A DNA stretch of 59,133 bases. Source: a virus. Below the pieces are notes generated by a model. That model saw nothing but the letters and a program-made list of their open reading frames with translations. It made no database searches and had not been told where the DNA came from. The DNA lies in IMG/VR virus record IMGVR_UViG_3300037336_000152, positions 1 through 59,133 of that record, one strand, 5' to 3'. Position numbers and translations under genes: made by a program. Shown piece by piece: positions 58,376-59,133 of the stretch (position 1 is the first letter of the stretch; each line of letters starts with the position of its first letter).

Positions 58376-58672
58376 TCGCAATTCATCCGTCGATCTGGCA
58401 CCGTCACTCAATAAGCTATTTGAGTCGCCATCATTGCTTTTTTCATGGTCTCGGTCCATCCATCCGACAGGCTTATCGCAACCATGTTCAAGCTTGCGCG
58501 CTAGGGCGTCACCTACGCCACGAACCGTTCCTGTAGACGACTGAGCGCCAGTCAATATTTGACTCAGGTACATGGGGGCCGTGAGCGCCCGCTTAGCCAC
58601 GTCGTCGGCGGTCTTAAATTCGGCCACCAGGGAGCGCAGGTTTTTCAGTCTCAATTCTTTTGATGTGGCCAT
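58259..58672 (-). CDS. CI-like phage repressor (short, XRE family), region 2
   Basis: 137 residues from the ATG at 58672; ATGs at 58690 and 58699 are alternatives. KELRLKNLRSLVAEFKTADDVAKRALTAPMYLSQILTG is the HTH, GVGDALARKLEHGCDKPVGWMDRDH the end of the DNA-binding domain. The C-terminal part (STDELRLLIAWRLGDEVARRMI) is helical. There is no peptidase domain. Unrelated in sequence to the region 1 repressor, hence different immunity. Its likely operators (AGCAAWTTGCT) occur at the region 2 cro promoter and at the left promoter. Confidence 0.82.
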   Translation of the reverse strand: MATSKELRLKNLRSLVAEFKTADDVAKRALTAPMYLSQILTGAQSSTGTVRGVGDALARKLEHGCDKPVGWMDRDHEKSNDGDSNSLLSDGARSTDELRLLIAWRLGDEVARRMISNGVESAMRRTDGQRRDESKGG

Positions 58673-58709
58673 GTCGATATTAAATAGCATTGCGCTCATT
58701 TGGAGAATG

Positions 58710-58750
58710 TGCAAATTGCTATTGCAAAACCAAAAGCAAATTGCTATAGT
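58710..58750 (+). promoter_or_regulatory. Right promoter with two operators, region 2
   Basis: -35 TTGCAA (58722-58727), 17-bp spacer, -10 TATAGT (58745-58750). Operators TGCAAATTGCT (58710-58720) and AGCAAATTGCT (58735-58745), again 25 bp apart. The cro ATG is at 58757, at the expected +1. Confidence 0.82.
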
Positions 58751-58756
58751 TGGTGC

Positions 58757-59056
58757 ATGAAACTTCTCAGATACGTCCAGACACACAGTACTCAGCGCGA
58801 ACTTGCCGTTAAGTTGGGCATTACACCGGTACTCATCAGCCAGTGGGCCAACGAATCAAGGCCAGTACCGCCAGAGCGATGCGTTGAGCTGGAGATGGCA
58901 ACTGACGGGATGGTTACTCGTCGTGATCTGCGCCCGGACGATTGGTTGCGCATCTGGCCAGAACTTCGTCCCACCCGCAAGCCATTAGCCAAAACCGTCA
59001 TGGAGACGGGAGTCGATCAGACTGACCCGAACTGCGTTGCACAAAACCCCAAATAA
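58757..59056 (+). CDS. Cro/YdaS-like regulator, region 2
   Basis: 99 residues. LLRYVQTHSTQRELAVKLGITPVLISQWANESRPVPPERCVELE is a textbook YdaS HTH. From residue ~75 the sequence joins that of the region 1 Cro (AKTVMETGVDQTDPNCV). No Shine-Dalgarno; the -10 ends six bases upstream, so a leaderless mRNA is expected. Confidence 0.85.
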   Translation: MKLLRYVQTHSTQRELAVKLGITPVLISQWANESRPVPPERCVELEMATDGMVTRRDLRPDDWLRIWPELRPTRKPLAKTVMETGVDQTDPNCVAQNPK

Positions 59057-59133
59057 CCAGGACGCCAAATTAACACCCGCATCACCCGAAGTCCTGAACC
59101 CACGAAAGCAAGCCATGAGCCTTGAAACCAAAC
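58976..59133. repeat. Direct repeat B, right copy
   Basis: Matches 2619-2776; truncated by the window end. Confidence 0.9.
59115..59133 (+). CDS. 5' end of early gene (partial, cut by window edge)
   Basis: Identical to the first codons of the gene at 2758 (Met-Ser-Leu-Glu-Thr-Lys). Confidence 0.55.

Noticed and set aside
1-59133. Insertion sequence or transposase explaining the two immunity regions
   Set aside because: No transposase or terminal inverted repeats; the pattern is homologous exchange between anchors.

Overview
The window is one unit of a temperate tailed phage of lambda/HK97-like (siphovirus) layout, plus a partly repeated second copy of its immunity region. GC-rich coding, P27-type terminase, HK97-type head genes, a GH19 endolysin, RecT/exonuclease and many prophage families typical of Burkholderiales suggest a betaproteobacterial host, perhaps Oxalobacteraceae. 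The host is inference only; no host gene is present.

Layout. 1-2.8 kb: immunity region 1 (DUF4214 cargo gene, Arc-like protein, short repressor, Cro-like protein). 2.8-13.9 kb: rightward early operon of mostly overlapping genes: Rha regulator, winged-helix protein, C5 methyltransferase, Ref-type nuclease, SNF2 helicase plus a second methyltransferase, replication proteins, RusA. 14.1-17.9 kb: putative late antiterminator with a promoter/terminator pair, KilA-N, HNH proteins. 18.0-31.8 kb: terminase, portal, protease, capsid, virion decoration genes, connectors, tail tube, and G/GT-like chaperones joined by a probable -1 frameshift. 31.8-40.6 kb: tape measure and tail tip/fibre genes. 40.6-42.8 kb: holin, endolysin and nested spanins. 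42.8-44.2 kb: integrase, a tRNA-Leu-like attachment core and an excisionase-like gene. 44.2-54.8 kb: leftward early operon with two DUF1566 lectin-fold genes, a methyltransferase, three solenoid-repeat genes and NinB/exonuclease/RecT, transcribed from a promoter at 54.86 kb. 55.3-59.1 kb: a membrane cargo gene and immunity region 2.

The two ends are homologous but not identical. 1-142 matches 57259-57397, 1252-1320 resembles 57939-58006, and 2619-2776 matches 58976-59133. Between these anchors the cargo genes, repressors, operators and cro genes differ completely. With an attachment core flanked by phage genes on both sides, this fits either two heteroimmune prophages in tandem or a circular genome assembled from a population with two immunity alleles. 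The left operon promoter carries the operators of region 2, not region 1.

Most interesting signals: (1) the C-termini of the two adjacent DUF1566 genes differ at 15 of 60 core nucleotides, all at first or second codon positions, which is the pattern left by a diversity-generating retroelement, although no reverse transcriptase is present; (2) two cargo genes of the immunity region carry domains also found in the phage's own tape measure protein, suggesting superinfection exclusion by tape-measure mimicry; (3) both cro genes appear to be leaderless; (4) a WTEAAD repeat runs through two consecutive virion genes.
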